Positions 49,701 to 63,938 of a stretch of 64,000 bases of DNA are shown in pieces (within the stretch, counting starts at the first letter, position 1; the number at the start of each line of letters is the position of its first letter). A program made the translations under genes and the position numbers. The stretch is taken from contig BEXV01000877.1 of assembly GCA_003118195.1 (NCBI GenBank), forward strand, positions 7,560-71,559. The letters run 5' to 3'. The notes under the pieces are model-generated. The model worked only from the letters and a program-made list of their open reading frames with translations, was not told where the DNA came from and did not search any database. The stretch is from Hemicentrotus pulcherrimus (taxonomy: Eukaryota; Echinodermata; Echinoidea; Camarodonta; Strongylocentrotidae).

Positions 49701-52700
49701 CTCCTTCTTCTTTACTTTTTATCTTCCTTTCCTGTAACCCCCTCCTTATCAATCTTATTTCTCTTTCGTCTTCTCTTTCTTCTTTTTTCCCTTTTCTTCT
49801 TCTTCTTCTCTCTCTCTTCCCTTTTCTCCTCCCCTTCCTCTTCCTCCTCATTGGTGGACAGTTCTTTAAATCTTCATAACCTTTCACATTGCTTTCCTTC
49901 AGAATGTATATAGCACCTCACAAAGAACTGCAGTCCACTTTACAACGAAACAAGACCATAGCATTTTCAAATTCTAAAACTACTACTGTCTACACTGCTT
50001 GTAAAGCCTTCTTTCTACAAGTTGTCTGCATGATGCTGCAGGGATACAAAACTTAAAAATCACCATGACGATTTCAAATATGAAGATTCATACAGTTTCA
50101 GAATCGACATGAATCCTGAGCAGGCATGGATTTCGGGAGAAAAGTACTGATGCAATGGTTAGGATTACAAAGGATTTTCAAAGTAGCACAGTAAAATCAG
50201 AAAATAGGTCACAGTGTGGCATTCAAAACTGCAAATGAAGTCATAAACTGATAAATGATGGTTAGAAATCGACACAGATACATGTATCATTCATACAGAA
50301 ATGACGACAATGATATATTGATCATGTCATAATTTTAACGACCAGCTTTACAATGTCACAACGACAAATCAAGAAATCAGGTGTAAATCTCCATTGAAGA
50401 TGCAAATAAACATGATATCATGTAGCATGAGATGATGGTCAAAAGATGAGTTACAGTATGCATGTAAGAAAAATAAATAATCAGATGGATAAAGATGAGA
50501 ATCAATACCAATAGAGGATGGGATAGAATTACTGTTGCTTAAAATCACGAAACACAATTTTATACCTCTTCTAACACAATACCAATACCGATGTGAAAAT
50601 AAACCCAAAGGGTGAAACAGTGCGGAACACTTATCCTTAAACCAAAATTTAATGACCTCAGACAAACAGGTACTTCTCCTTGACACCAGGACCAGCATCG
50701 GTGTAAAAATTACCAAAAAGGGTGACATATGCAAAATTAATTTAGGCTGATAATGACTCCAAATGTATCCTCCCCAAAAGTTTGAATTTTGATTCCTTTC
50801 CAAAGATTATGTGGCATATTAAGATGGATGAAATTAAAGTATAGATGTAAATGGAAGCCATGAAATTGTGCTGAAGAAATGTAATAGAAATATTCAAAAA
50901 TCTTGATCGTTTCATTTAACAAAGTAATGATGTTATCTCAAATTGCAAAATGGACTCATAATGAAATGATGAATATCTGATTTATAAAACAGGGACTCCA
51001 GAGAAGAAAAATCCCAGTGGATAATGATAATTCACAAATATCCAAATATATGACTATTCCTAAAAACAATCTACATTTCCATCTCTATGGTTACCTTTCA
51101 GAAAACTGATGTTGTTTCAATGGTGATTAAATATACCCAATCCATTTCAGTGTTAATACCAGAATGACATTTAAACCCATGCTTTCCTGTAGCATGCTAC
51201 ATCTATTAATCAAACAAGTCTAGAATTGTACATAGGCCAAGTGTGAAAAATACAAACTCAGAATAAATAAATACATGTGATGAAAAATGCAGTGTGGCAA
51301 ATGAGACATGGTGACGAGTATGCGTAAATATATATATAAAAAGCAGGTATTGTGGAATACTTACAATATCAGCCTAAAAAGTGCAGAGAAATGAATAGAA
51401 TTTCAAATAAAGTATACATATCAGCAAAAGAAAAAACTAAACGATAGCAAACATCAATACAGTACAAGAAATCAACTAGAAACAAAACACCAAAACTTGA
51501 AAATGCTTTATACATGTAGTTTGAAAACACTATTTGTAGAACAATTTATATCATATAGTTTCTTTTGGTGCAAATACAAATTTCACATATTTAATTCAAA
51601 ATTCCCTCTTATCAAATTGTCTCATCATGATCGAGGTATCATAATCATTCTGAGTTTGGAAAAAATACCCACATGGTCCGCTGTCCAAATACAGATGTCT
51701 AAATAAATCATTTTTCTTTATGACTTACATGCCTGAGACAAACTTAGGCCTTTAAATAGTCAAGATTACATTAACTAGTTGCAATGCTGTTACTTCTATT
51801 TTCTTGAGCAGTCTATACTCTATTATACTCTATATGTTCCTTATTTTATGATATTGAAGAGGCTATTTATACATATTAATACATACATTAATTGTGTTAA
51901 GATATTGTTAAAGAAGAAGGATGTACCGTAATAGAAAAGATCAGGATAGGTGATGTTTGGGTGTTACAGCTTTATAAGTTTGCAGAAGAATATTTCAAAA
52001 ATAATTATTGGAAACACTCATACTTTCTATATAAGTACTATAAGATTATCTGGACAGCCAAAAAATATAGAGAATATATTGTATTGAACAGATTTTTTAG
52101 AAAGAATAATGCAATGCGTGCAAGATCCAAAATATTCATATGGGGTATACAATATGAATAGAGAGGAACCTAACTTCATCCAAATCATTTGTTTTCAGTT
52201 CACGGCTCTCCTGATATACATTTATATATTTAATTATATATATATATATATATATATGTGTATATAAAAGTGCAAGAATTCTCAAATCTGACATGACAAC
52301 GGGTGTTCCAGAATATGTAGGCGTGAAGAAAATGGTCTAGGAACGTGAGACGTAGCTGTACTTAACAATTTTTATTACGAGCTTTCGGCTTGTGAGGCCT
52401 TCATCAGGTTCTTGCTTGTGTGATGGGCTGTCGGACCGCCTCCTAGCACCGACAGCCCAACACACAAGCAAGAACCTGAAGAAGGCCTAACAAGCCGAAA
52501 GCTCGTAATAAAATTGTAAAGTACAGCTACGTCTCACGTTCCTAGACCATTTTCTTCACGCCTATACATGTATATATATATATATATATATATGTTTTTT
52601 TTAAATACAAAAATAGGAGCTTTATGCGGACAAAAGCAACAAACACAGACGGAAAAAGTAACTTGTGCTACAGAGTTCATTAGCAAGAAGAGAGACAACA

Positions 52701-55700
52701 AACAGATGCATGGAAGGGGTAGCATTGATTGATCCTGCATTGGAATCATAAGATCTCTCTTCCAAAAACGAAATCTGACTGATAGACCATCAGGTAGTCA
52801 AATTAATATTCTCTCTCAAAATGTGTCAAATAAGTTCAGGTAGGACTGTTCCTGGTGGACATACATAATGTCATCATAGTTTAACATGATCAATTGGAGA
52901 AAAAAGAAGATTTGAACCACATGCATGCATACAAAGCAATATGGCATAGTTTGCACGCACAAACCCTTTACTAATTTAGCCGTTTCTGACAGAGCCATAG
53001 ACTGACATATCTAGGCTCTGCACAAGGTTTTAGGATTTGTGGTAAAGTGTCATTATTAGAGTCTGTGCTTGCAGACAAGTGGCCTGCACTATACAGAAAG
53101 ACAAGGAAGATGATAAGGGAAAGTAATAAGAACAAAAAAGATAGCTTACCCCTGGCCTGGGAAGAGAGAGATATACTTGTTTGTTGTCTGGAGAGAAAAA
53201 AAAAAAATGTTTTAATAGAAAACATGAAATTTAATATAAAAGAAAATATAAGAGAAAGGAAAAGGTACATACGTGTAAATTGAACTGAGGCGATGAAGAA
53301 TGGGAAAGAAGAAAGACATAGGATAATATCATACCAAAATAAAGATAGATTATGTATAGTTCGAGTCTTTTACATCCATTTAAACAAGTCACATTCTCTG
53401 CAACTTTTTATGAATCCAAATTGAAGGAATGAACTAGTTGTTCATCATTCATATTCGCTTATAAGAAAACATTATTACATAGTCACATAAAATGTATAAA
53501 ATTGTGTATTGATAAGATAACGATTATTTAATGGCTATAGATCATTTAAATAATTATGTCTGCAGTCTCTCAGCAGAAATTGAGGCAATTATGGAGAGTT
53601 CCAGTTGTCCATTACTTATAAAACCGCACATTGAACAGGAGCTACACTACAGGGGGGTATGGAGCAGGCAATCAAGGGATGGGAAAAAATAGAAAGAAAA
53701 AAAAAGTGTGAAAAGAGAGAAAGGGGAACGAAGAAGGGGAAGGTAGAAGAAAATGAGATGCCTGGATCACCTCCCGCACCTCCAATCAGTAGCTTTGTAA
53801 ATTTGCATTTCATTATACAAGTAAGGCCGGTGCCCCTTCATTCGTTCCAGTGCACCATCAATGGATGGACTCATGAAGTGTCGTAGTTGAGTGGTTTAAA
53901 GCGCTTGACTTGGAATTCGAAAGGTCGTGGTTCGATCCCTGACACGGCACTAATGTCCTTTGGCAAGGCATCAATCATCATTTGCCACACTCGATCCGGG
54001 TGAGGTAAATGGGTACCTGGCAGGAACTAATTCCTTGTAATGCTAGAGCGCTGTAATGGCAGCTAGACAAAGGTAATACTAAATGCGCATCGGAATAGAA
54101 TTTCTAGATAGACGGTGCTATAGAAATGCCTATTATTATTATTATATTTATGCTATACCAATGACAATTGATGAAATGCAACTGAAAAGACTACAACTTG
54201 ACCCAAAACAATTATGAAACACAAGTTGACCCCTCACTTGTTTTGCCGACGCAGTTGTCATTGACCTCCTTGACCAATGTGCTAAGGTCATTGATCTGAA
54301 TTTCCCAGGCATCGGCGAAGACGTCCAGATTCTCTCTAGCTATCTTACTGTTATGGTTCATTGCAAGGGTGATCGCTGCACCTGTTAACTGCATTGGAAA
54401 ATAAGAAGAGAAACAATAATTATTCATCCTTAACCTGCTAGAGCACCTGGTGCTGTTTCCTTTTAATTCTTTTACTAGAATTCTTATGTTTATTTTGAGG
54501 TAGGGTCAGGCTTGCTTTTAGATCTAGATGTTTTTCTGTCATGCAAAGTCGCCTTACTCCGATATAAGTGCACACTTCCATACCATTACCTTGTGTGCTA
54601 CACAGATTTCTTTTGTTTTATGTGTCAGAAATGATTAGTTACTTTTATTTGTCATGTATTAGTGATACATAACGTCATCTGAGCAGCAGCGATCCAAATT
54701 GATTGGCCCACTAGGGGCTCTTCTTACAGGGACTGCAACAATTATACGTTGGTACTTTAATTGGCAATTGCTCACAATTGGACAACAACAACAAATATAT
54801 ATATTGTGCACATAGCCAACACAGTGAATGCCAGAGAGGCCTTCAAAGTACTGCTACAGTCAAACCTGATTTAGAGACCACCTGTCTACAAAGACCATCT
54901 GTCTACAAGGACCACATTTTTTGTTTCCCTTGAAAATGGTTCCTCATTGAAACTTGTACTTAAGGAACCTGTCTACAAAGGCCACTTTTTGTGTTTCCCT
55001 TGGGCGGTCGCTATAGGCAGGTTTGACTGTATTACACTTGCTATAGCGTATTCGCCGAAAGACACAGAGTCATGAATTACTGGCAACTCTGGGTAACACA
55101 AACTGCTCTGGATTTTCAGCTGTAATAATCAATGTTATCATAATGATTGTGTTATGAGTTCATTACTGATACACAAATATTTTTTTTTCCTGAGATTGAT
55201 TGGCAAAATAAATTGGTAATATGATTCAAGCATTATTGAAAGAATAGCACATCTATTTGAAAAGTCAGAAAACACACTCCAATCGTATTTGTCGTAAAAT
55301 TAGAATATCTCGAAAGTAGCCAATCAGCCATTTTCCTTGTTAAATTTAGCATGTCGAAATCCACAATTAAATGTTTCTTTTTTTCAAAAGGCAGAAATTG
55401 AAGAAAAAAAGTTAATTATTGGCATGATAACCCACATAAGTCGCAAACAAGTTTTAAATTGACAGTTTAGGTCAAGAATGATATCATTCCTGATCTACTC
55501 GTAAAGTGTATCCAATACGAGGTACAGAAAATCCATACCGAACCAGTGGTCAATTCTCTGCCCACTTACCTGTGTATCCGACGTGGCTATACTATTCTCT
55601 GCATGGTCGCAACTGATGGTCAGAGGAGCAAGTCTGGACACATGGCCAAGTAATCTACATACCTGAATCATGGAAAAGAGACAACAATATTTTGATTGAA

Positions 55701-57930
55701 TAAAATCATCCTTCAGTAACAATACAATAGAAGTACACAAGATTAGTGTAATTTGCAATAAAACCAACTACCCCATCTCCCTTTTAGATTTTTTTCTTCT
55801 ATGTTCCCTTCAGGTTCAGTTCATATTTTCCAATCTCGGCTCTCTGTTCATTTTTCTTCACTATTCTAAGAAGTGCAAGATGAGAAAAGCTTTAGTTTGT
55901 CTGTATTTGTTGCTATTCTTCAAATTGTCCTTTCTTAATTATTCATATACTTTTCACTTGTAACATTGCCAAATGTCATACAAGTGGCACTTTTAATTGC
56001 AGTAAGAATCCTGTACATGTTTTAAGTTTCAGTTTTAGTTTCCAACAGAACGGTGATTTTGACAAGAAATTTGATTTTCAATAACTTAATACATTTTACA
56101 TGGTTTAAAGTTATACAATAGAAAGTATACACACATATCCAGTATAACAGTTCTTGTTTATTTTTTTAAGTTAAACCTGTGGAAATAGAGGGATCCACTG
56201 AAAAGTAGAGCTTGTAAAATGTGGATCCCTCAAAACAATGACAAACATAATTTGTGTAACATGTAAATATATTGACTTGAAAAAATAAATATATATACAT
56301 AAATTAGCAAAAAAAGGCAGAAACACAATACAATTATAAAGGTGATGTACACTGATGAACACAGTTGAAAAACCATGACAAAAGATTTTTAAAATATGGT
56401 ATTAATTCTCTCTTTTGGTCAGCATAGTCATGGAATCTAACAATGAGCTACATTATACACATATATATATATATATATATGATTTATCTTCAACATCGCT
56501 AAAATGCATGTCAGTGACACATTTACCTGCAAATGGATGTACATGTACAGAAAAATGGAAAAGCCTAAAAGAAGATAAAAAGATGGTCTTACTTCTCTGA
56601 TTTGGTCAGCATGGTCATGGAATCTAACGGTAAGCTGTTGAACTGCTTCCACCTGTCCCTGAGACGCCACCTCCTTCAGTTTATGGATGGTCGTATGGTC
56701 GTCACCCACCTTGAAGACTTCTGATGCATGGTCCAGAGCAGTGTGTTGAAGCTGACAAGAAAAGATAAAAGAAAAAGATAAAAAGTGTGATTCCTTAAAG
56801 CCCCACTGCACTACTTATAGCTACTTGTGCTCTCTATATAGCATACAATGCCTCATCAGTGCCTGTTGGTCCCCATAGTCCCCTTTTCTTATGTTAATTG
56901 AGAGCTGAAAGATGAGATAACCACCTGTAAGTGACCTTGTAGGGAGGTCTAATCCCCCTTGGCCAAACTAGTACAGACGTGCTTTGACATTGCCTACACA
57001 TTGATCCCAAGGGATGCTTAAGGTGCCTGCAAAGGACTACTATTACCATAGTTTTAGCTAAGCTCCCCTAAGGTACTGAAAGCATTTGAGGATTTACTTC
57101 CTACCAGCGACATGTACTGAATGTACACAACCTGGGCCCCGTCTTACAAAGAGTTGATATTGATCCGAATCAATATCAAACCCCAAAATCAATCACAAAT
57201 CTGCAGTCTCCCATCTCATATGTACATAGTTGTGATTGATATCAATCACAAATAAGTTGCGATTGATATCAAATCTTTGTAATACAGGAGGGCCCAGGAT
57301 TGAGAGTGGCGAAGAAAAAAAAGATGATGAACATCTTGCCAAAGAACATTAAAGCCACAGCCAGGACGCTAGGACTAAAACCTGGAACCGCATGATCCAC
57401 TGTCTAGTTACATTTCCACTAAGACCGTGAAACCTTTTAACATCTCTTATCAATACCATGCTGATTATCATGTGAGAGGTCTTTTTTTCCAGTTGGAGAT
57501 AGCAGACAAATTGCAAAAAAACTGACTGCTCAAACATTGGCAATGTTATCTCTACAGGCTTTCACTGACTATAATTTGGGTGATCAAGTTTTCAGTGGCC
57601 ATTGATATTCCCCCTGAAGATGTCAATCTGGGCAGCGTCCCACAAAACTGTCATAAGTACAAGTTCACTGACATCCCACTGAAATACGGATGTCGGTGAA
57701 CATGTTCTTATGACGGTTTCATGAAACGCTGCCCTGTAGAAAAGCTTGTTTTGTTACGTATCTCACCTGCTTCTTGAGATCTGAGATAGACTTGACCATC
57801 TTGACCACCAGGACTTCTAGCTCATCCTCCTGCCTGTCTGATGGATGCTTGTCCTATGGAGAGAAGAGTGAATAGATAGAGAATGGGAGAGAGAGAGAGA
57901 GAGAGAGAAGAGTAAAGAGATGGAGAATGG

Positions 57931-57962
<32 letters not shown>

Positions 57963-57980
57963 TGAAGAGATGGAGAATGG

Positions 57981-58011
<31 letters not shown>

Positions 58012-58401
58012 TGAAGAGATGGAGAATGAGAGAAAGAGAGAGAAGAGCGAAGAGATGGAGAATGAGAGAGAGAGAGAAAGAGAGAGAGCAGTAGAAAGAA
58101 TAGAAGAGGAAGGGAGGAGAAAGGGATGAAAGGAAAGGGTAAGGAAAAGAGAGAGAGAATGAGAGGATGAGAGGGGAAGAATAAGGGGGATAGAGTAAGA
58201 TAATTGGGGGGGGGGGAGAAAGAGAGAAAGAGAGAAAAGGGAGGTAGATGATGTAAGAAGAAAGATACATTTAAAGAAGAATGGGGATTAAATAACAAAT
58301 TGAATTAAGAGAAGGAGAAAAAATAGAAAGAAAAAGAGAGAGTAAAATGAGAATGGGAGAGGGGGAGGGGGAATAGGATTGAACATAAAAGAAGGGGGAG
58401 C

Positions 58402-58442
<41 letters not shown>

Positions 58443-60143
58443 GAGAAAAATGTGATGATGGTTGAGAGATAACAGGAAAGAAGAGAGAATAAAATTAGAA
58501 ATAATTATGAGAAAATAAAAATAGAACATACATGTGCATAAGAGTGAGATAATAAAATTAGAATCCTGAAAATGTATTTTCCATGTATTTACCTTTTCTG
58601 CAAAACTGAATGAGCAAATTGTTATGAATAAAACAGAATGAGGGACATTTTAATGATGATAAATGGCAAAGGTACAAGTATATAATATGATGGATGGGTA
58701 ATAGTTCAGTGTGTGAACCTCCAATGAGGCAATGTGAGGAAAAGTGCATGAATTAAAGGTAAAGACCAGTTATGGTCATGCGATTGCAATGTGAAAGAAA
58801 CGTTGTGGAATCTATCAGAAAAGGTTGATAATGATCTAGCATATAAGTATTGGTGTGTACTGCAAGGTTCTGGAATCATCAAAATGATAAGACATTTGGC
58901 CCTGTCTTCGTAAAGTTACAAGCACTGTACACAGAAAGATATATATGGGACTATACACACAAATGCGCGACACGTGCATGTATCTTTCACAGACCATATA
59001 TAAACTAATTTACCAAATATATCAATTAATAGGCGGTTTCCGGGAAAAATTTAATCATCATGTATTAGTCAAAACATATTCTTTCACATGGTTGGTAATA
59101 AGAGTTTCCATTTCATTTTATGAAATTGGGGCGTTTCCAATTCTGTTCTTTACCTTTAACCATACCTATTTGGATTTTGTTTCAGGTTAAATCATGATTA
59201 TAACACATTTCTCATATTTGGTAAAATAATTATAAAAAAGCAAATGTCTGCAATAAAGTCAATGAAAAGAAAAAGAGATCACATTTTCAAAATGCAGTTT
59301 CCATGGAAATTCTACATTAAGTTCCAGATAGATCATTTGCATCTTCATTCAAAAGCACACAGGCATATTTGCAATAAAGTTGAAGTAAAAACCCACATCA
59401 TATAATGAGAGTTTCAGCTTTTGATATACCTTCTGCAGCTTTCTTTGAAAGCACAGGGACATGCATGTATCTAGACCAAAAATGCATGAGGCACAGAAAC
59501 TAAAACTTTCAGTGGAAAATATAAAAGCTCATTTCCTGAAAAAGAACTTGGAAGAAAAAAAAAAGAACTTGGAGGAAAAAAAATAAGTGGAATATAAGCA
59601 TTTAAGCCATCTGTCAAATTGAGAGCATTCTAAAGATAGGCCCAGGACTCAAATGAAGCAATTAACAAGCAGTAAAGTTTGTCTGTTCGATTACTTCTCT
59701 TAAAAGCGAGCAAGGTGGAGAGGAAATTAGAGGAAAGTCATTTCCTAGATTTCCAAGACCTAGGGGTTATCTGTCAGGGGCATTCTCACAAGAAGATCAC
59801 AACGTTTTCCATTACGTTTCTTGAAGAACTGGTACGTGTAATGAAAAGTCTCTATGGCTTTCAAAATATCTTGGGGGCAGTGCTTTCATTTTCAGGGGCA
59901 GATCAACAACAAAAAAAGTACAGGTAAATCAATTCTTAGAAGAGGCAAACATTTGTGTTGGTCTACTTAGAGAATGTTGTTTAAAATCGAACACACTCAT
60001 GGATTTAGAGGGGGGGGGGGTCACAAATATTGGCCAATCCCCCCCCCCCCCCCCCCCCCCCTTCATTCCCCTTTCCTTTTTACCCATCTTTCATACTGAT
60101 TCCCACTCTTCCCTGGCTCCCTCTTTTTTTTTCCCTTTTTTTT

Positions 60144-60174
<31 letters not shown>

Positions 60175-63100
60175 NAACGCCCCAATTTCAAAAAATGAAA
60201 TGGAAGCTCTTATTACCAATCATGTAAAAGAATATGTTTTGACTAATACATGATGATAACAAATTTGCTGGGAAACCCCCTACTAATTCATATATTTTGT
60301 AAATTTGTTTCTCTCATGGTCTGTGAGAGATATAGGGTAGTCCCATAAACATCTTTCTGTGTATAGTGCTTGTAACTGTACAAAGAATGGGCCAAATTTT
60401 TTATCATTTTGATGATTCCAGAACCTTGCAGATGCTAGATGATAGATGATCAACCTTTTCTGATCGATTCCACAACGTTTCTTTCACAATGCAATTGCAA
60501 GACTATAACTGACCTTTACCTTTAAAGCACCTACCGGTATTCAAAAGATAAAACATCCCAAAGTTGCAATAAATGTATGTTCTATGACGGGTTCCTGAGA
60601 CATTTGCTTTAGATAAACTTCTTAACACTAATAGAATTTTTCACTTTAACCCTGAACCAAACACTTTACCTAACCCAAACCCCAACCCACATTCTAATCA
60701 GTTGCAACCCTAACTCTAACCATAACCCTGCCTCTAAGCCTAAACCTTATATCTTTGATGAGATAGAGAGCCTAGAGGCAATTGTGATCAGAGAAAATAT
60801 TAGATAATCCTTCTTCTACCTTCAACAAAAGCAATTTCGTACAACCTAATTGTAACAAAAATTTAATCTGTGTCACAAAATCTAGTTATGGTTTGAAAAC
60901 ACTGACAATACAAGGGCAGGTTAGAACACAGCATTGTATTGATTGCAGATGAGATGGGTGCATCCGATAGAGGGATTGGGGAACGGTGAAAACACATGTC
61001 AGACATGGACCTTCTATTGGCGAGAGAGCAACATGGAGAATGAGGGAGGAAACATCACATATCTAACAAGAGGAAATTGGGCAGGTGTTCGGGTATTTTC
61101 ATCGAGGAAGTTGGAATAGATGTAAAAATGTAATAGGTAACAATATCTACATGTATGTTTACCAAGGACAATTGAACAAAAATGCAATGAAGCTCTTTGT
61201 GTTTCAGCAGTTGTACCAATATGTGTTACCTTTTCTAGTATCATTGTCATAACTTTTACTTAAGGATCAGTGAGTAGGGAGCAAGATTATTAAACGAACA
61301 ACCACAACTCTTGGAAATTCATAAACAGCGATTTTATCTCTGTCAAATACTGTGCAAGTTTGTTCTACATTTAACACTTTCATCGTTGACTTACGTGCAT
61401 TATAACATGGTCATTCAAAGTCACAAGATGGCCCTTTCCCATAATTTCAGTATTCTCTCTCTATGTTCATTTGAACTATACACTGTACATGTAGGCACAA
61501 ACTCTTTGAATTTTAACAACATTTTCATCTCTTCCAGATATTGCGCATGTCATTCCACATTCCTGACCATCATCCTTGACTTACGTGTGTTATCGTTCTG
61601 CCATGATCATTGAGTGCTGTAAGATTAGCCCTGGCCCTTTCACATAGAGTCAGGATTCTCTCTCTGTGTTCGTGGGAAGTGTAGGCCGAGTCGGTGAAGT
61701 CCTGTGTGGTGTCGACGAGGAGGTCCATGGCTAGCTGCATCTTTATTCTTGTCGGTTCGTCCGCAAGAGTAACCTTGGAGGTTTCGACCAGGTCCTGAGA
61801 CGGAAGTAAATTATTCAATTAAAACTCAAATTATTGTTTGTATATGTTGTATTATACCTTACATTTATGTGTTCTTTGTTATTCAGTAATATTATATTTG
61901 GAAAAATGCAAAAATAAAATCAAATCAAATTCAAATTCAAATTCAATTCAAGATGTTGATTATGGGGTTGTAAAATACCCTTCTTATGGATTAACTAAAA
62001 GCTTTTTTTCTTCTTCAGATCAGCACTGAACATCTTTCAGAGGTTTTACTTGGCTTTGCAATAATAAAAGGAACATAAATAAAGTGCCTGTATAATGTGC
62101 ATAGAAAGCCAGTGATGTATAGCTGTCGGCATAATCACTTCACCAGCACTCTGTTTGTATCTCTCATACTTACAGTTATCCAACTAAAGCCCTTTCCTGG
62201 GCAGAACAGGGTATTACATATGAAATATAATAAATCCTTAGTGAAACAAGAACTTTACTAGACCTACTACTGATCTATCTAAGAAGCTACTGCCTCCTAT
62301 TTCCAAGAAACTTGCTTTTACGGACGTAAATCCTGTTCAATAAGCGAGTTCGTAATTAAGATTTGCGTATATACAGATAAAGGTCGTTCGGACCCAAATT
62401 ATAAAACCATTGAGACGAATACTTGTATCGTGCTCATGAAAGTTATGTAATCAGTATTCATTTATGCACCAACAGTACATTTATCTGATACACAGGTGGA
62501 AGTATTCTTCTCAAGAGGCAAACAAAAGGTATTCATGAACCACCTCCATCACTTTGGCAGTGATTATTCTAAAATGCACAGGTGGGAAGTATCCATCGTG
62601 CTTAAGATCTGTGGATATTTTGGGGTCATGCGGTCCAGAGCTATTTACGGACTCGCTTATTCCTTGTCTGTAAGAAAAAAACATACATAACAAGAGACCA
62701 GTCACACTCTCTGCATTGAATACTTACATGTAACTCCTGCATGATACTGTGCATGTTAGGCCACGATGTAATGCCGTTGGGGGAAGAGTGCGAGGAGAGG
62801 CGTTTGTTGTCGTACTTGTCGTAGATGATGTCGTTCACGTTGGACAGCGCTTTCCTCATGTTGATGAAGACCGAGTCACGCGTCTTCTTGGCTGGATCGC
62901 ATTCTGGATGTCTAAGGCACGTCTGGTGAGGATCGGAATATAAATGAGATTAAAATCAAATATCAAATGGGATTAAAATCATATCAATGAGAGGAATTGG
63001 GCATTGTCATGACATATATCCGAAAACAAAAAGCCCAGTCGATATCACTTTTCAAACAGCTAGGCACCCTCAACAGTTCACTCCAAGATATCATTGTTGC

Positions 63101-63898
63101 CTGCCAAAACCTGTTTAATTAACAGTCACTTATAATCTTCTGTTTATAGTTTTTTAAACTCTGAACCACCCTCCCCCATTTTTTTTTTTTTTTTAATTAA
63201 AAAAAAATCATTGCTTCTATGATAATGGGATAAAATCATATCAGAGAGAGGAATTTGACATACATGTAGGATTGCAACACATCCAAAGACTTAATGGGCT
63301 GAAAAAGGGGATTTCATTTTCCATTCTTGTCCCTCCGATTTCCAAGAAAGATAGGTGCGTTGCATTTTGTTGTTGAGTATATCTTCTCCTTCCTTACCTT
63401 ACATGATGTCAGCAGCATTGTGGTAGACTTCTCTAAGGTTGATCGGGTGCACGCCATCTTGGCTTTCGCTCTCTCATCTTTTAAATCCTGAAGAAATGAA
63501 TGATCAAACACCAGTCACACCCAACAATCTGTCTTCTCTTGGTAAATATATACATCAAATTTATAGCAAAACTAAATATTGAGTGGAAGAATGCACTAAT
63601 AAACCAAGGAATAAATGAAATAAGGGAGAACCCCCCTCAATTAATTTTTTTTTAAATTTTTTTTTTTTTTACATATACAGGAAAGAATTTAAATATAGTA
63701 GATGCAACAACGATCGTTTCTAGGCTTTAGTTCTGACATGAAAAGGAAATTTTGAAGATGTAATTACATTGAAAATGAAAAGGAAAAACTCTTAAAAAGG
63801 TAAATGGCAAGGCAATGGAAAAAGAAAGAGTAACATAGAAAGAGAGAATGAAAAGAGGTAAAATAAAAAAAAGATAAAGATAAAGGGGAAATGGGAGA

Positions 63899-63938
<40 letters not shown>

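Noticed and set aside
52380..52420. Hammerhead-ribozyme-like core on the minus strand (CTGATGA … GAAA) in the palindrome
   Set aside because: The nucleotide after CTGATGA does not pair with the one before GAAA, and no separate helix I forms because the arms pair with each other. The opposite arm has CTGAAGA instead.
57822..58529. Long minus-strand frames rich in Leu, Ser and Phe
   Set aside because: Produced by the (CT)n strand of the GA minisatellite.
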